Part shown: positions 24,409 to 33,405 of the stretch, piece by piece
Layout of the letters: every line of letters begins with the position of its first letter
How positions within the stretch are numbered: position 1 is the first letter of the stretch
Source of the DNA: Kiritimatiellia bacterium
GTDB taxonomy: Bacteria > Verrucomicrobiota > Kiritimatiellia > RFP12 > UBA1067
DNA length: 43,813 bases
Direction of reading: 5' to 3'
Assembly: GCA_017628025.1 (NCBI GenBank)
Contig: JAGBZX010000027.1
Coordinates: forward strand, 1 to 43,813
The notes under the pieces: model-generated
Told to the model about the DNA's origin: nothing
Database searches by the model: none
The model's input: the letters and a program-made list of their open reading frames with translations, nothing else
Program-made: the position numbers and the translations under genes

Positions 24409-24621
24409 ATGGGTACAGGTCGTACATTACGTAAAGAATCTCACGTTCGTCCGTGCAAGACGCCGGCTGGTAAAGCTCGTAAGTCAAAGGCACAGCGCGC
24501 CCGTCTCGTTAAGTTCGGCATGAGCGCTGATGACGTTCAGTCTATGGGTGACGAAGAAGTTCGCGTGCTCGTTCAGCGCCCGACTGTCGTCAAGAAGCTC
24601 GTCGCAAAGAAGACGAAGTAA
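24409..24621 (+). CDS. Small highly basic protein, unknown family
   Basis: 70 aa, rich in Lys and Arg (GTGRTLRKESHVRP, KTPAGKARKSKAQRARLVKFG), followed by a helical acidic stretch (SADDVQSMGDEEVRVLV) and a VKKLVAKKTK tail. The charge pattern is that of a nucleic-acid- or ribosome-binding protein. Codon use is strongly biased to GC-ending Arg, Gly and Leu codons, unlike most neighbours, as in a highly expressed gene. It has a near-consensus promoter and GAGAGGAA 7-14 bases before the ATG at 24409; an earlier TTG at 24403 is less well placed. Its TAA shares a base with the prmA start, which suggests coupling to ribosomal-protein methylation. I cannot name the family. Confidence 0.8.
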   Translation: MGTGRTLRKESHVRPCKTPAGKARKSKAQRARLVKFGMSADDVQSMGDEEVRVLVQRPTVVKKLVAKKTK

Positions 24622-25478
24622 TGTTTTTTGCAGGCTGTTCGGTTTCCGAGCGGTACGTTAATCCCCTCTTCGAGGTGTTCGATGGAGGGGATTTAGTATT
24701 ATCTTCGTATAAAGATATCGAGAAAGATTTAACTCTTATCCGAGTTTATTTTGAGGATAAAAGTTCTGAGTATTTAGCCGTAGAAGCTCTTAAATCAGCT
24801 CTTCAAGTTCTCAATCTTGATATCCAGGTCATTACTGGTGAAATACCTGATGATGATTGGAAATTTGCTTATAGACGTCATTTTAAAATTGAAAAAATAG
24901 GTTCGCGCCTAGTTACTGTCCCTGAGTGGGAACTTGATAATTATGTTGTTGAAGAAGGGCGCGTAGGCGTCGTATTAGACCCTGGCTTGGCTTTTGGTAC
25001 TGGTAAGCACGAGACGACGCGAACGTGCTTAGAATACATTGAAGAGTTGTCTTCTCTATTAGGTCCCCAAGCTACAATGATAGATATGGGCTCTGGCTCT
25101 GGGATACTTTCAATAGCTGCCGCTAAACTTGGTTATAGTAATGTTTGCGGATTTGATATTGATCCAGAAGCAGTTCAGGCCTCAAAAGAAAACGCTGAGC
25201 GAAATTCTGTCGCAGTTGAGTATACTCGTTATGCGCTTGGTAAGCCAAATATAAAAGCTCCTAATGAGAGATACGATTTAGTAGTTGCCAATATTCTCGG
25301 GCCATTACTTATCAGGTTTGCCGCAGAGATAGATCTTTATGTAAAATCACATTTAGTTATTTCTGGTATTCTTACAGAAGTTTACGAAGAGGTACTTGCC
25401 GCGTTTACTTCTTTAGGTTATAAAGAGGTTTCTCGCAAAACATCTGGCGAGTGGTCCACAGGGCTTTTAACGAGGTAA
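24621..25478 (+). CDS. prmA: Ribosomal protein L11 methyltransferase
   Basis: SAM-dependent methylation of ribosomal protein L11. Hallmark LDPGLAFGTGKHETT, then MIDMGSGSGILSIAAAKLG (SAM site) and VVANILGPLL, the NxL/NPPF-like catalytic-side motif of PrmA. At 285 aa it is full length; the N-terminal substrate-recognition domain is divergent (DWKFAYRRHFKIEKIG is typical). The ATG overlaps the previous stop by one base (TAATG), so reinitiation is likely. Confidence 0.93.
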   Translation: MFFAGCSVSERYVNPLFEVFDGGDLVLSSYKDIEKDLTLIRVYFEDKSSEYLAVEALKSALQVLNLDIQVITGEIPDDDWKFAYRRHFKIEKIGSRLVTVPEWELDNYVVEEGRVGVVLDPGLAFGTGKHETTRTCLEYIEELSSLLGPQATMIDMGSGSGILSIAAAKLGYSNVCGFDIDPEAVQASKENAERNSVAVEYTRYALGKPNIKAPNERYDLVVANILGPLLIRFAAEIDLYVKSHLVISGILTEVYEEVLAAFTSLGYKEVSRKTSGEWSTGLLTR

Positions 25479-25480
25479 CA

Positions 25481-27142
25481 GTGAGCGATTTTTTGCTTTC
25501 GCTTCAAAATGTTAAACTCGCTTTTGGCGGGCCAAATATTCTTGATGATGTTTCGTTAGTCCTTACGCGAGGAATGCGTGCTGCTATTACTGGGCGCAAT
25601 GGTGAAGGTAAGTCGACGCTTATGAAGGTTATAGCAGGCCTAATTGAGCCAGATTCTGGCACTAGAGTAGCAGCGCCTGGTTTGAAGGTTGAGTATGTTG
25701 CTCAAGAAGTTCAAAATGAACTCTCAAATGGTCGAGCTAGATCTGGTGGTGAAATTCATAAGGAAAAACTTGAAAAGGCGCTTCTTTCTCGCCCGGATTT
25801 GTTGCTTTTAGATGAACCTACGAACCATCTTGATATTGAAGCTATAGATTGGCTTGAGGCCATGATTCGTCGGCAGCGTGATACAGCAGTTCTTATAGTT
25901 ACGCATGATAGACGCTTTTTGAAGCATGTAGCAGAGTCGATACTAGATTTAGACAGGGGCGAATTGTCTGGATGGCAATGTGATTATAATACCTTTTTAA
26001 AGCGCAAAGCCGAACTTATTCATGATGAAGAAATTTATTGGAGTAAGAAGGCTAAAGAACTAGCAAAAGAAGAAGCTTGGATACGCCGCGGCGTTAAAGC
26101 TCGCACGACGCGTAATGAAGGTAGAGTGGCTAGATTGTTGGAGCTTAGAAAAGAATTTTCTCAAAGGCGCGCTCGTCAGGGCGTTTCGTCTATGAAGCTC
26201 GATACCGAGGCGCCAGGAGGGGAAAAGGTTCTGAAAATTCGCGATATTTCATTTGGTTATCAAGATACCGATAGAGTGCTATTTGAATCTTTTACTCATG
26301 ATGTTTTGCGAGGCGAAAGAATTGGTATATTAGGGGCTAATGGTGCTGGTAAAACATCTCTTCTAAATGTTTTAACTGGTAGAGTAAAGCCTACTAAAGG
26401 TACGGTTGAGTTTGGCACGAACATTAAGATGGCCTTCCTTGATCAATTTCGCGGCGAATTAAACGGAGAGCTTTCTGTTGTCGAAAATATAGCTACCGAT
26501 AGAGATGAGGTTGTAGTCGGAGGCGTTCGCAAACATGTTTATTCGTATCTTTCTGATTTTCTTTTTTCTCCCGAGCGGTGCCGAACGCCAGTAAAGGCTC
26601 TTTCTGGCGGAGAGAGAGCTAGGTTAATGCTAGCAAGGCTATTTCTTGAGCCAGCAAATTTGCTCGTTATGGACGAGCCTACAAACGATTTAGATATTGA
26701 GACGCTTGAACTTTTAGAAGAACAACTTTTAGAGTATAAAGGGACTCTCCTTTTAGTAAGCCATGATAGAGAATTCCTAAATCATGTAGTAACATCAACG
26801 ATGGTGCTTGAAGGCGATAAGAATGTCAGACTTTATCCTGGTGGCTATGAAGATTATGAAAAGCAGCGCAAGGCTAATGTTGCCGCGGAGAAGGAGCAAC
26901 AAAAGTCATCAAAAAACGATGCAGTTGTTTCTAATAAACCTAAGCGACTTGGTTACATGGAAAAGCGTGAACTTGAAAGTATTACTAAACGCATTGATGA
27001 GCTTGAGAAGAAAATTGCTTCAATTCTAAACTCCTCTGGTAGCGTTGGTTCGTCAGAGTATGCGTTGATTCCCTCTATGCAAGAAGAACTAGATAAGCTT
27101 ATGGAGCGCTGGGCAGAATTAGAAGAACGAGCCGAAGCTTAA
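25481..27142 (+). CDS. uup: Uup-like ABC-F ATPase with a shortened first ABC domain
   Basis: Cytosolic tandem-ABC protein of the ABC-F group (ribosome or DNA-linked functions; Uup affects transposon excision in E. coli). ABC1: Walker A GRNGEGKST (38-46), Q75, SGGE signature at 88-91, Walker B LLLLDEPTNH (107-116). The linker has the Uup mark EEAWIRRGVKARTTRNEGRV. ABC2: GANGAGKTS, LSGGERARLML, LVMDEPTNDLD. The C-terminal coiled coil from about 490 is as in Uup. Only 13 residues separate Q75 from the ABC1 signature, about 65 fewer than in E. coli Uup, so the helical subdomain of ABC1 is largely absent. GTG at 25481 was chosen over an upstream GTG because GAGG precedes it. Confidence 0.9.
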   Translation: MSDFLLSLQNVKLAFGGPNILDDVSLVLTRGMRAAITGRNGEGKSTLMKVIAGLIEPDSGTRVAAPGLKVEYVAQEVQNELSNGRARSGGEIHKEKLEKALLSRPDLLLLDEPTNHLDIEAIDWLEAMIRRQRDTAVLIVTHDRRFLKHVAESILDLDRGELSGWQCDYNTFLKRKAELIHDEEIYWSKKAKELAKEEAWIRRGVKARTTRNEGRVARLLELRKEFSQRRARQGVSSMKLDTEAPGGEKVLKIRDISFGYQDTDRVLFESFTHDVLRGERIGILGANGAGKTSLLNVLTGRVKPTKGTVEFGTNIKMAFLDQFRGELNGELSVVENIATDRDEVVVGGVRKHVYSYLSDFLFSPERCRTPVKALSGGERARLMLARLFLEPANLLVMDEPTNDLDIETLELLEEQLLEYKGTLLLVSHDREFLNHVVTSTMVLEGDKNVRLYPGGYEDYEKQRKANVAAEKEQQKSSKNDAVVSNKPKRLGYMEKRELESITKRIDELEKKIASILNSSGSVGSSEYALIPSMQEELDKLMERWAELEERAEA

Positions 27143-27726
27143 TAGGCTATGATTTTATTAAGTATTATATCGTGTTCGTCAGTGTCAAAATCTTCAAGTA
27201 CTTGAAATTTGCACGCAACACCGATTTTTAAAGAACTCTGACTAGAGTTACAAAGTAGCCTATCATACCAGCCGCCGCCATAACCAATGCGCTTGCCTTC
27301 ATTTGTAAATGCTAAGCCAGGAACAACCCAAAATGTCACTTCTGCGGGATTTATTGTGTTTTGTTGTGCTGGTTCTAAAATGTGCATGGGACCAAATACT
27401 AAGTCTGTTTCGTTAAGGCTTTTAAGCACCGCTAGATCGTAAGTGTTCCCATTCCACTTCGGAGAGACTACTTTGATTTTTTTTTCTAAAAGAAACTCAA
27501 TGAAACTTAAAATATTAATTTCTTTAGAGGAAGGCAAGTAAACTGCTACGACGCAGTTTTCGTTTTTAAGTAAGTGTTTAGTAATTTCTTCCTCTAATGA
27601 TGTTGAAATCAACTTAGAAATAATCGAGAGTTCTTCTTTCTTAAGAGCATTTCTTTTTTCTTTCATAATTTGACGCAAGTCGTCCTTTGAAAGGGCGAAC
27701 TTGCCGTCATTTTTTGAAAGTGCCAT
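27139..27726 (-). CDS. 5-formyltetrahydrofolate cyclo-ligase
   Basis: ATP-dependent conversion of 5-formyl-THF to 5,10-methenyl-THF in folate one-carbon metabolism. The family pattern is present: DLRQIMKEKRNAL at the N-terminus, AVYLPSSKEIN, KVVSPKW, WVVPGLAFTNEGKRIGYGGGWYDRLL (ATP and metal site) and a terminal DEHDI. At 195 aa it is complete. It follows the esterase-rhamnosidase by 4 bases, so it is the second gene of that transcript. Its stop overlaps the uup stop on the other strand. Confidence 0.93.
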   Translation of the reverse strand: MALSKNDGKFALSKDDLRQIMKEKRNALKKEELSIISKLISTSLEEEITKHLLKNENCVVAVYLPSSKEINILSFIEFLLEKKIKVVSPKWNGNTYDLAVLKSLNETDLVFGPMHILEPAQQNTINPAEVTFWVVPGLAFTNEGKRIGYGGGWYDRLLCNSSQSSLKIGVACKFQVLEDFDTDEHDIILNKIIAY

Positions 27727-27730
27727 CTTA

Positions 27731-30700
27731 TTACTGAATTTCGTTTAAACCAACCTTAAGCTCAATAGTTTGGCCTCCGAAGACAAAGGAGCCTTCAACA
27801 GGGGTATGGATTGAGCCAGTGGCTTTATTATTCTTAAATTCTAAATCTACCTTTATCCACCCAGTAGGGTGAGGATGAGTAGCTTTAATGTATTTTAAAT
27901 CTCCTGGGCAAGGCTTAATAATAACCTTTTTAAAGAATGGTGCATCAGAGGCTATGCCAGCTAGCCCTGTTTGCATAAACCAAATTGGGTGAGCCCCCCA
28001 AGCGTGACAGTCGCTACGGGACTCGTTTTGTCCATTTTTGCCGCCATCTGGCGCTTCTTGAGTAGTAGTGAGTCCTTTTTTAACGTAGCTACGCCAAAGA
28101 TCAAGGCGCTTTAAAAACAGATCGCCGCGCCCAAACTTAAAGTATGTCTCAAAGAGATAATAAGAGAAATATACAGTGCAGCGTTTTAATGTTTTGTCCT
28201 CTATAAGATTTTTCCAAGCAAGTTGTGCCTTGTCTTTTGGTAAAACATCACCAATAAGAGCTAAGCATTGTGCGTGTTCAGAGAAATTAAGCTTATCTGG
28301 AGTATCTGAGATCATTTGCCTTTTGTCGCACCAGAATTTATTGATAATAATTGGCTTAATCTTCTCAATCTTTTCTTCCCAATGTTTTGCTTGTAATTCA
28401 TTGCCTAGGGCACGTTCGGTCTTTGCGACACTTTGCATTGCAAGAACCCAAAGTAGATTATGCACGGCATTTACACCATCACCATGCCTTCCTCCAGGTA
28501 CAGTTCCATCGCCATTCCAGCCTTGAACCCAGTCTGTAAATAGCCAACCTGGTAAATTCTCTAGTAAGCCTTCTTTGTTTTCGTAAATTTCAAAGCCCGA
28601 GATACTTCTACGCATACCAGGGACGCGAGCTTTTAGCCATTCAATGTCGTTGTGATTCATTACATAATCACCATACATTAGTAAATAGCAAAGCGTGTAA
28701 GTAGCGCCTTCTTGTGTGCCGCGAGTCGGCCAGTTGAAGGGACATTGACCATCGTCTCGTGACGAAAGATCATATAATTCAATAGCACGTTTAATAATGC
28801 GGTCATCGCGGGAAACGGCAGAAAGTACATTGAGCTGCACGCGCGTATCACCTGGATACATTTGCTGCTCATAGAAGGGGCAGTCAAAGAGCATTTCGTG
28901 ACAGCACATCTGCATTGTGCGCATTGATATTTCGCGGATTGGAGATAGAGTCTTGTCGTCAGATTCAAATGTACTTTCAAGTTCTACAGGATAACGAGTT
29001 TCAACAAGTTCTATCTGTTCTACTGTTAGAGGCTCATCCTTTGTTTCTATATCAATTCGTATCCATTTGCCGCAACGGAACCACGGCACAGAGAATTTTG
29101 CATTAGTCCTACCATCAGAGATAAATGTGTCTCCATATCCTGGTAAATAGCGGCCTACGATTATGTTTCTAGAGCCAGGTTCAGAACCTTTTTTGTTGTC
29201 AGTTGCACGATGCGCAGATTCGTGCCAATTAATCGAAAATTTCGCTTCTTTACCTCCAGAAAGAACGACCTCGGGATATGCACAGTAATATCTACCAAGA
29301 TCCCACGCAATTTGCATTTTTGTATTGGCAGGTATGATGACTTTTTTCGAGAAATCTATTGTTTTTGTAGCTTCCTCTTTTGTAAAGACGTGTCTAGCGC
29401 GCCATTTTGTGTTAGTTGCAATCGCTACGACCTTACCTGGTAAGACGGCTTTCGCTAGTTGGTCAGGCAGTTGAGAGGGGAACAACATCCAACCATGATA
29501 ACGAAGGCCATAAATGTGAGGTCCTTCACGGCCAACAAAGCCGCGCACTTTTATTGGCGTAACATACTTATCAGGCGTTGCATCTTGTATGCCGCAGCCT
29601 TTTATTGTCCATTGAGCTCCCGTGCCCCACGCCCCGCCATCAGGATTGGTAGCGGTTATTCCTTTAAGAGTGCCGACTTTCCAGTTTTGTGATGTTCCAG
29701 TAGAAAGCTTGCGGTCATACGCGCCATTAGCTTTTAGCGCAAAGCCGCCTCGCCAAGAAAGTTGAGCTAACGGGCCTTTTTCTCTAAGTTTCCAGACTGT
29801 TGCTTCCATCACATGTTTGCCAGGCTCGAGATTAATAATATAAGTATTATATTGCCAATTCTCTACTGTTGAACGGTTAGGGCCGCGAGCTATGAATTTG
29901 CCATCAATTGATAAGTAAAATCTTTCGTCAGCAGATACGTCTATAACGAGAGTGCCATCGGTCTTTTCAACAGAAAATTCGTTACGAAATTTTACGAAAA
30001 CGGGCTCTGAGAGGGGGTCGCCATTTGGAGAAATGGCAATTTCGTCTTTGATATTTTGTGATATGCCGCTACTATTAGGTGCCCAAAGCCAGCACGCAGC
30101 GTCTATCGGTTGAATGCGCAAAATATTAGTGTTACCGCGCGTTACTCTAGCGTCGCGAAATACGCGTTGAACCATTGTGTTTTTCAATGAGTTCATTGCT
30201 GCAGTTTTAAGTTCTACAGCTCTTTTTTCATCAAGCCAATCAGGGCGATATGAGCATTTTGTTACATCAACGCCAAAAAGCTTTGCTGTCCATACTAGAC
30301 CTTGGAGATATTCTCCGACGCGGTTAAAATGAAAGTCGGGTTTTGTGAAAAGTGTATTACGGTCGGGGCAGAATTCTGCCGCAGTTCCTACAGGGATAAC
30401 TTCAAGGTTGTACATCGAGGCGAATTCAGCGTAGGCGTCATGAAGCCTAGCATACATTTCAACTTGGTCAAAACCAAATTTTTTAAGCCGCTTGTACCAA
30501 GGAGGGTAACTCCAAGTTTCTTGAAGGACAATTTTTGCGTCAGGGGCGAATTGTTTTATAGTTTTTACAATGTTATCGCCAAATGGATGATATGAGGCTT
30601 TGTCACAACTATGATGGCTTGCTTGTTGGATAGTAATAATATCCCATTTGTCAGCAGAGAGCATTTCGGGAATGTTAGCATAAAATTCTTTTTTGTTATT

Positions 30701-31042
30701 TTTATTATAGCGCTCAACTAATACCGAGGCAAAAGGCACGTTGGTTGGATTTTTTAAAGACGCATAACTCCATCTAATAAGATAAGGGTTAAAAGAGTCG
30801 TCATTTGCTTTTTCGATATTTGCCCAATGCTTTTCGAGAGAGCAGCCTCCAATGTACATTGACGCTAAATCAAGCTTTAACCCCATAGACTGGGCAATTT
30901 GAGGCATTTGCTTTAAGTTGCAAATCGAAAAGCTATTGCCTATCATAAGGATCTTAAGCTCTTGTGGCGGTTTTGTTTTAGTCTCTGCACCATTTAAGAA
31001 AAGTGCTACAAATGCAAAAAGGATAGATATAGTTTTTTTCAT
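27731..31042 (-). CDS. Secreted two-enzyme protein: SGNH-type esterase plus GH78-like alpha-L-rhamnosidase
   Basis: 1103 aa with a signal peptide (about 1-19). Residues 29 to about 270 are an SGNH hydrolase domain of DUF4886 type: ILMIGNSFS with the candidate nucleophile S37, GGCSLEKHW, ITIQQASHHS and a C-terminal DFHFNRVGEYLQG containing the Asp and His. The rest is a multi-domain rhamnosidase: a beta-sandwich (FYLSIDGKFIARGPN), then the (alpha/alpha)6 barrel with DCPFYEQQMYPGDTRVQ at about 718-734, GGRHGDGVNAVHN, NFSEHAQCLAL and CHAWGAHP, and a terminal beta-sandwich (PHPTGWIKVDLEF). It would deacylate and then cut rhamnosides. Its extended -10 promoter lies 10 bases upstream and there is no Shine-Dalgarno site. 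Confidence 0.88.
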   Translation of the reverse strand: MKKTISILFAFVALFLNGAETKTKPPQELKILMIGNSFSICNLKQMPQIAQSMGLKLDLASMYIGGCSLEKHWANIEKANDDSFNPYLIRWSYASLKNPTNVPFASVLVERYNKNNKKEFYANIPEMLSADKWDIITIQQASHHSCDKASYHPFGDNIVKTIKQFAPDAKIVLQETWSYPPWYKRLKKFGFDQVEMYARLHDAYAEFASMYNLEVIPVGTAAEFCPDRNTLFTKPDFHFNRVGEYLQGLVWTAKLFGVDVTKCSYRPDWLDEKRAVELKTAAMNSLKNTMVQRVFRDARVTRGNTNILRIQPIDAACWLWAPNSSGISQNIKDEIAISPNGDPLSEPVFVKFRNEFSVEKTDGTLVIDVSADERFYLSIDGKFIARGPNRSTVENWQYNTYIINLEPGKHVMEATVWKLREKGPLAQLSWRGGFALKANGAYDRKLSTGTSQNWKVGTLKGITATNPDGGAWGTGAQWTIKGCGIQDATPDKYVTPIKVRGFVGREGPHIYGLRYHGWMLFPSQLPDQLAKAVLPGKVVAIATNTKWRARHVFTKEEATKTIDFSKKVIIPANTKMQIAWDLGRYYCAYPEVVLSGGKEAKFSINWHESAHRATDNKKGSEPGSRNIIVGRYLPGYGDTFISDGRTNAKFSVPWFRCGKWIRIDIETKDEPLTVEQIELVETRYPVELESTFESDDKTLSPIREISMRTMQMCCHEMLFDCPFYEQQMYPGDTRVQLNVLSAVSRDDRIIKRAIELYDLSSRDDGQCPFNWPTRGTQEGATYTLCYLLMYGDYVMNHNDIEWLKARVPGMRRSISGFEIYENKEGLLENLPGWLFTDWVQGWNGDGTVPGGRHGDGVNAVHNLLWVLAMQSVAKTERALGNELQAKHWEEKIEKIKPIIINKFWCDKRQMISDTPDKLNFSEHAQCLALIGDVLPKDKAQLAWKNLIEDKTLKRCTVYFSYYLFETYFKFGRGDLFLKRLDLWRSYVKKGLTTTQEAPDGGKNGQNESRSDCHAWGAHPIWFMQTGLAGIASDAPFFKKVIIKPCPGDLKYIKATHPHPTGWIKVDLEFKNNKATGSIHTPVEGSFVFGGQTIELKVGLNEIQ

Positions 31043-31052
31043 AATGTTTAGT

Positions 31053-31061
31053 ATTATACCA
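31053..31061 (-). promoter_or_regulatory. Extended -10 promoter of the esterase-rhamnosidase, predicted leaderless
   Basis: On the minus strand TGGTATAAT lies 10 bases before the ATG at 31042, with no Shine-Dalgarno site and no good -35. The predicted leader is about 3-4 nt. Confidence 0.65.
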
Positions 31062-31068
31062 AAATTTC

Positions 31069-33405
31069 TTATTTTTGCGATGATGCCGCGTTTCGAATGT
31101 GTTTTAGGGTGGTTTTTATTTCTGAGGAGTGAGGTAATATCTCCTGTGCCTTCATGGCAAGTGTCTCTGCCTCAGGATATTGACCTAAACGCAATAAAGT
31201 AATAGCTAGGTTATTTAAAACTGCTGGCTCATTAGGGGCTTTTACTAAACATTTTCTAAGATGCTTTTCCGCTCGCGCATACTGTTTATCAATAAAAAAT
31301 CCCATTCCCATAGCAAAGTTTGCTTTGACATTATCGGGATCATCATTTAGAATTCGCCACGCATATACTCTGGCTAATTTAAAATCAGCGCGTTCAAGAC
31401 TTAGCTTAAGTCCTTCTTGAGGGGTTAGGCGTAAGCCTTCTTGTTTGCCAATCCAATCCATTTTTTCTTGGATCTTACGCCACTCGGGGTTTGCTGTGTC
31501 TAGTTTGTCAGCTAAATTAGTTTCTAATTCAGAAATCTCAGTTCGTTGTTCTCTGCCAGCCTCTGTTGAACGCATTCTACACATTCTAGATAAACGCCAT
31601 TGACCAAATATAAAAAGGCGATTTAGGGAATCGTATCCATAACGAAATGCTTCCTCGTTCTTACAAACATCTAAAATGCGTTCGGCAAGTTTCCTAGATT
31701 TCCGAGCTGCATCCTCTGCCTCTTTAGGTGAAATTCCACCAGGGCGCAGTGTTAAGCCTGCAGTTTTTGGCATTGAGGTATAACGCCAAAGTTCCATCCC
31801 AACCTGAATAGCTATGTTTGACACACAAGGATTCTTTTCTTTTACCCATGTACGCAACGTCTCGGCTGTTCCGATTTCTAGAAGGGTGCGTGTTACTTCA
31901 TTAGTTTCACCACGTAGCCTAATAAGAACCTCATAAGGGCTGTTTTTAGACATCATAGAAAGAGCTTTTAATCGCCTGCCTTCCATTTTAGCGGCAAGTT
32001 CAACGCCGATATCATAAGAGCCATCAGTAAAAATCAAATTGCATCCGCTGCATTCAGCTGCAGTTTGTCGAGCAATGGCATTTACTATAGATGACATTTC
32101 GCGTATTGTTCCATCAAACTTGTAAATAAAGACTAGAGTTATTGCGACAAAAGGGACAAAGAATGCAAAAAAGCGGATATTCTTTATTAGTGTATGATAA
32201 GAGGCTATAATTCGCTTTAGAAGGCGATTCCTGGCAAGAATTGCTTCAGGGTATTTGTCTTCAAGGATTTTAATATGATCTCGGAAATATACATCTATTG
32301 CAAAAATATGTAGAGTAGACAACACTATAAGTGATGTTGCGCCAATTGCTAAAGAAAGTAGATATTGTGATTGATTTGCCGTGTCAATCCATCGCCAGAA
32401 ATGAGCTCCTTTAAAGGATGTTGACTGAATAAAAGATAGAATGCCCACTAGAGTTATGAAAACTGTGTAACGAATAGGCAGCAATTCATTTCTGTTACAA
32501 AGTTTGCCTTTGCGAACTAGAATTATTACTAGTGGTGCAATAACAAATACGCATAAAACAAAACCAAATGGCCAAAGTGCATCACGAATACTTAACAAAT
32601 AAAAGAAAAGATACTTAATGATTACAACAAATAGATTAATTTGAGTTTCAGCGCCGCCATTGTTCGAGCGGTAAAATGCGATGTTAATAGCTAGCGTTGC
32701 TACCCATGAGAGAAGAAAACACAAAACCATTCGCCGTAGGGCTACTGTGATAACGATAGCGTTGGCATAGAGTGGACGGTTGTCAAAAGGATTCGCTCCT
32801 AAATTTTTAAATCGTAGTAGAAAGACGAATAGAAGCGGCATCAAGAAGCCAATTGGCGTTTCTGCCGCCAGGATGCCAGAGGAGATACCCATTGCCAAGA
32901 GGCAATTGTAATTGAAATTGGCAGATAATGTGTGTATTAGAAGTAATAGCGTTGCCCATGTTAGTAATAACAGAAACATTTCGGGAGAAAAAACTCGCCC
33001 TAAAAGCCATACTGGTTCAGAAAAGATGAAAGCTATTGTGCTTACGAAAGAAATGACTATAACTATTATCTGGAGATATATTGAATCTGCTGTTTTTTTA
33101 TTTAGGGTAATAAAAGTAAAAAAGAAACGAAAAGTTAGTATCGCTAAAATTCCTAATGAAATTGCTCCAAATACTTTTAAAGCTTCTACACATGAGGCTA
33201 AACTACTAGTTTCAATAAAAAATGAAAGTAAATTATGCCACAGAAGTGGAAATTTATGTATAGGAGGGCGAAGTTTGGCAGCTACTGATAAATCCTGCCA
33301 TAGTTCAGGGGGAAACTCAAGATTGTTTTTTGAAAGCCATGAAAATGTAGCAATCAGAGCGCCTAGCCCTAATTGTAAGATTAGTGTTACTACACGTTTA
33401 AGCAT
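31069..33405 (-). CDS. Polytopic membrane protein with C-terminal TPR repeats
   Basis: 778 aa. The N-terminal half has about ten hydrophobic segments (for example 5-23, 75-100, 112-132, 140-165, 170-195, 225-245). A soluble part from about 430 contains NLIFTDGSYDIG, which resembles the TDGDND-type stretch of DUF2723 membrane proteins (putative glycosyltransferases with TPRs). TPR repeats occupy about 670-765 (FAMGMGFFIDKQYARAEKHL, LNNLAITLLRLGQYPEAE). It is the last gene of the surface-protein operon; its ATG abuts the PEP-CTERM stop. A role in glycosylating or sorting the secreted proteins encoded upstream is plausible but inferred. Confidence 0.75.
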   Translation of the reverse strand: MLKRVVTLILQLGLGALIATFSWLSKNNLEFPPELWQDLSVAAKLRPPIHKFPLLWHNLLSFFIETSSLASCVEALKVFGAISLGILAILTFRFFFTFITLNKKTADSIYLQIIVIVISFVSTIAFIFSEPVWLLGRVFSPEMFLLLLTWATLLLLIHTLSANFNYNCLLAMGISSGILAAETPIGFLMPLLFVFLLRFKNLGANPFDNRPLYANAIVITVALRRMVLCFLLSWVATLAINIAFYRSNNGGAETQINLFVVIIKYLFFYLLSIRDALWPFGFVLCVFVIAPLVIILVRKGKLCNRNELLPIRYTVFITLVGILSFIQSTSFKGAHFWRWIDTANQSQYLLSLAIGATSLIVLSTLHIFAIDVYFRDHIKILEDKYPEAILARNRLLKRIIASYHTLIKNIRFFAFFVPFVAITLVFIYKFDGTIREMSSIVNAIARQTAAECSGCNLIFTDGSYDIGVELAAKMEGRRLKALSMMSKNSPYEVLIRLRGETNEVTRTLLEIGTAETLRTWVKEKNPCVSNIAIQVGMELWRYTSMPKTAGLTLRPGGISPKEAEDAARKSRKLAERILDVCKNEEAFRYGYDSLNRLFIFGQWRLSRMCRMRSTEAGREQRTEISELETNLADKLDTANPEWRKIQEKMDWIGKQEGLRLTPQEGLKLSLERADFKLARVYAWRILNDDPDNVKANFAMGMGFFIDKQYARAEKHLRKCLVKAPNEPAVLNNLAITLLRLGQYPEAETLAMKAQEILPHSSEIKTTLKHIRNAASSQK

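Noticed and set aside
31069-33405. Exosortase, suggested by ECSG in a multi-membrane protein encoded next to a PEP-CTERM gene
   Set aside because: The Cys-Ser-Gly lies in a soluble region outside the membrane helices, and the later Arg and His of the exosortase triad are not at matching places. The surrounding TDGSYD stretch fits DUF2723-like proteins better.
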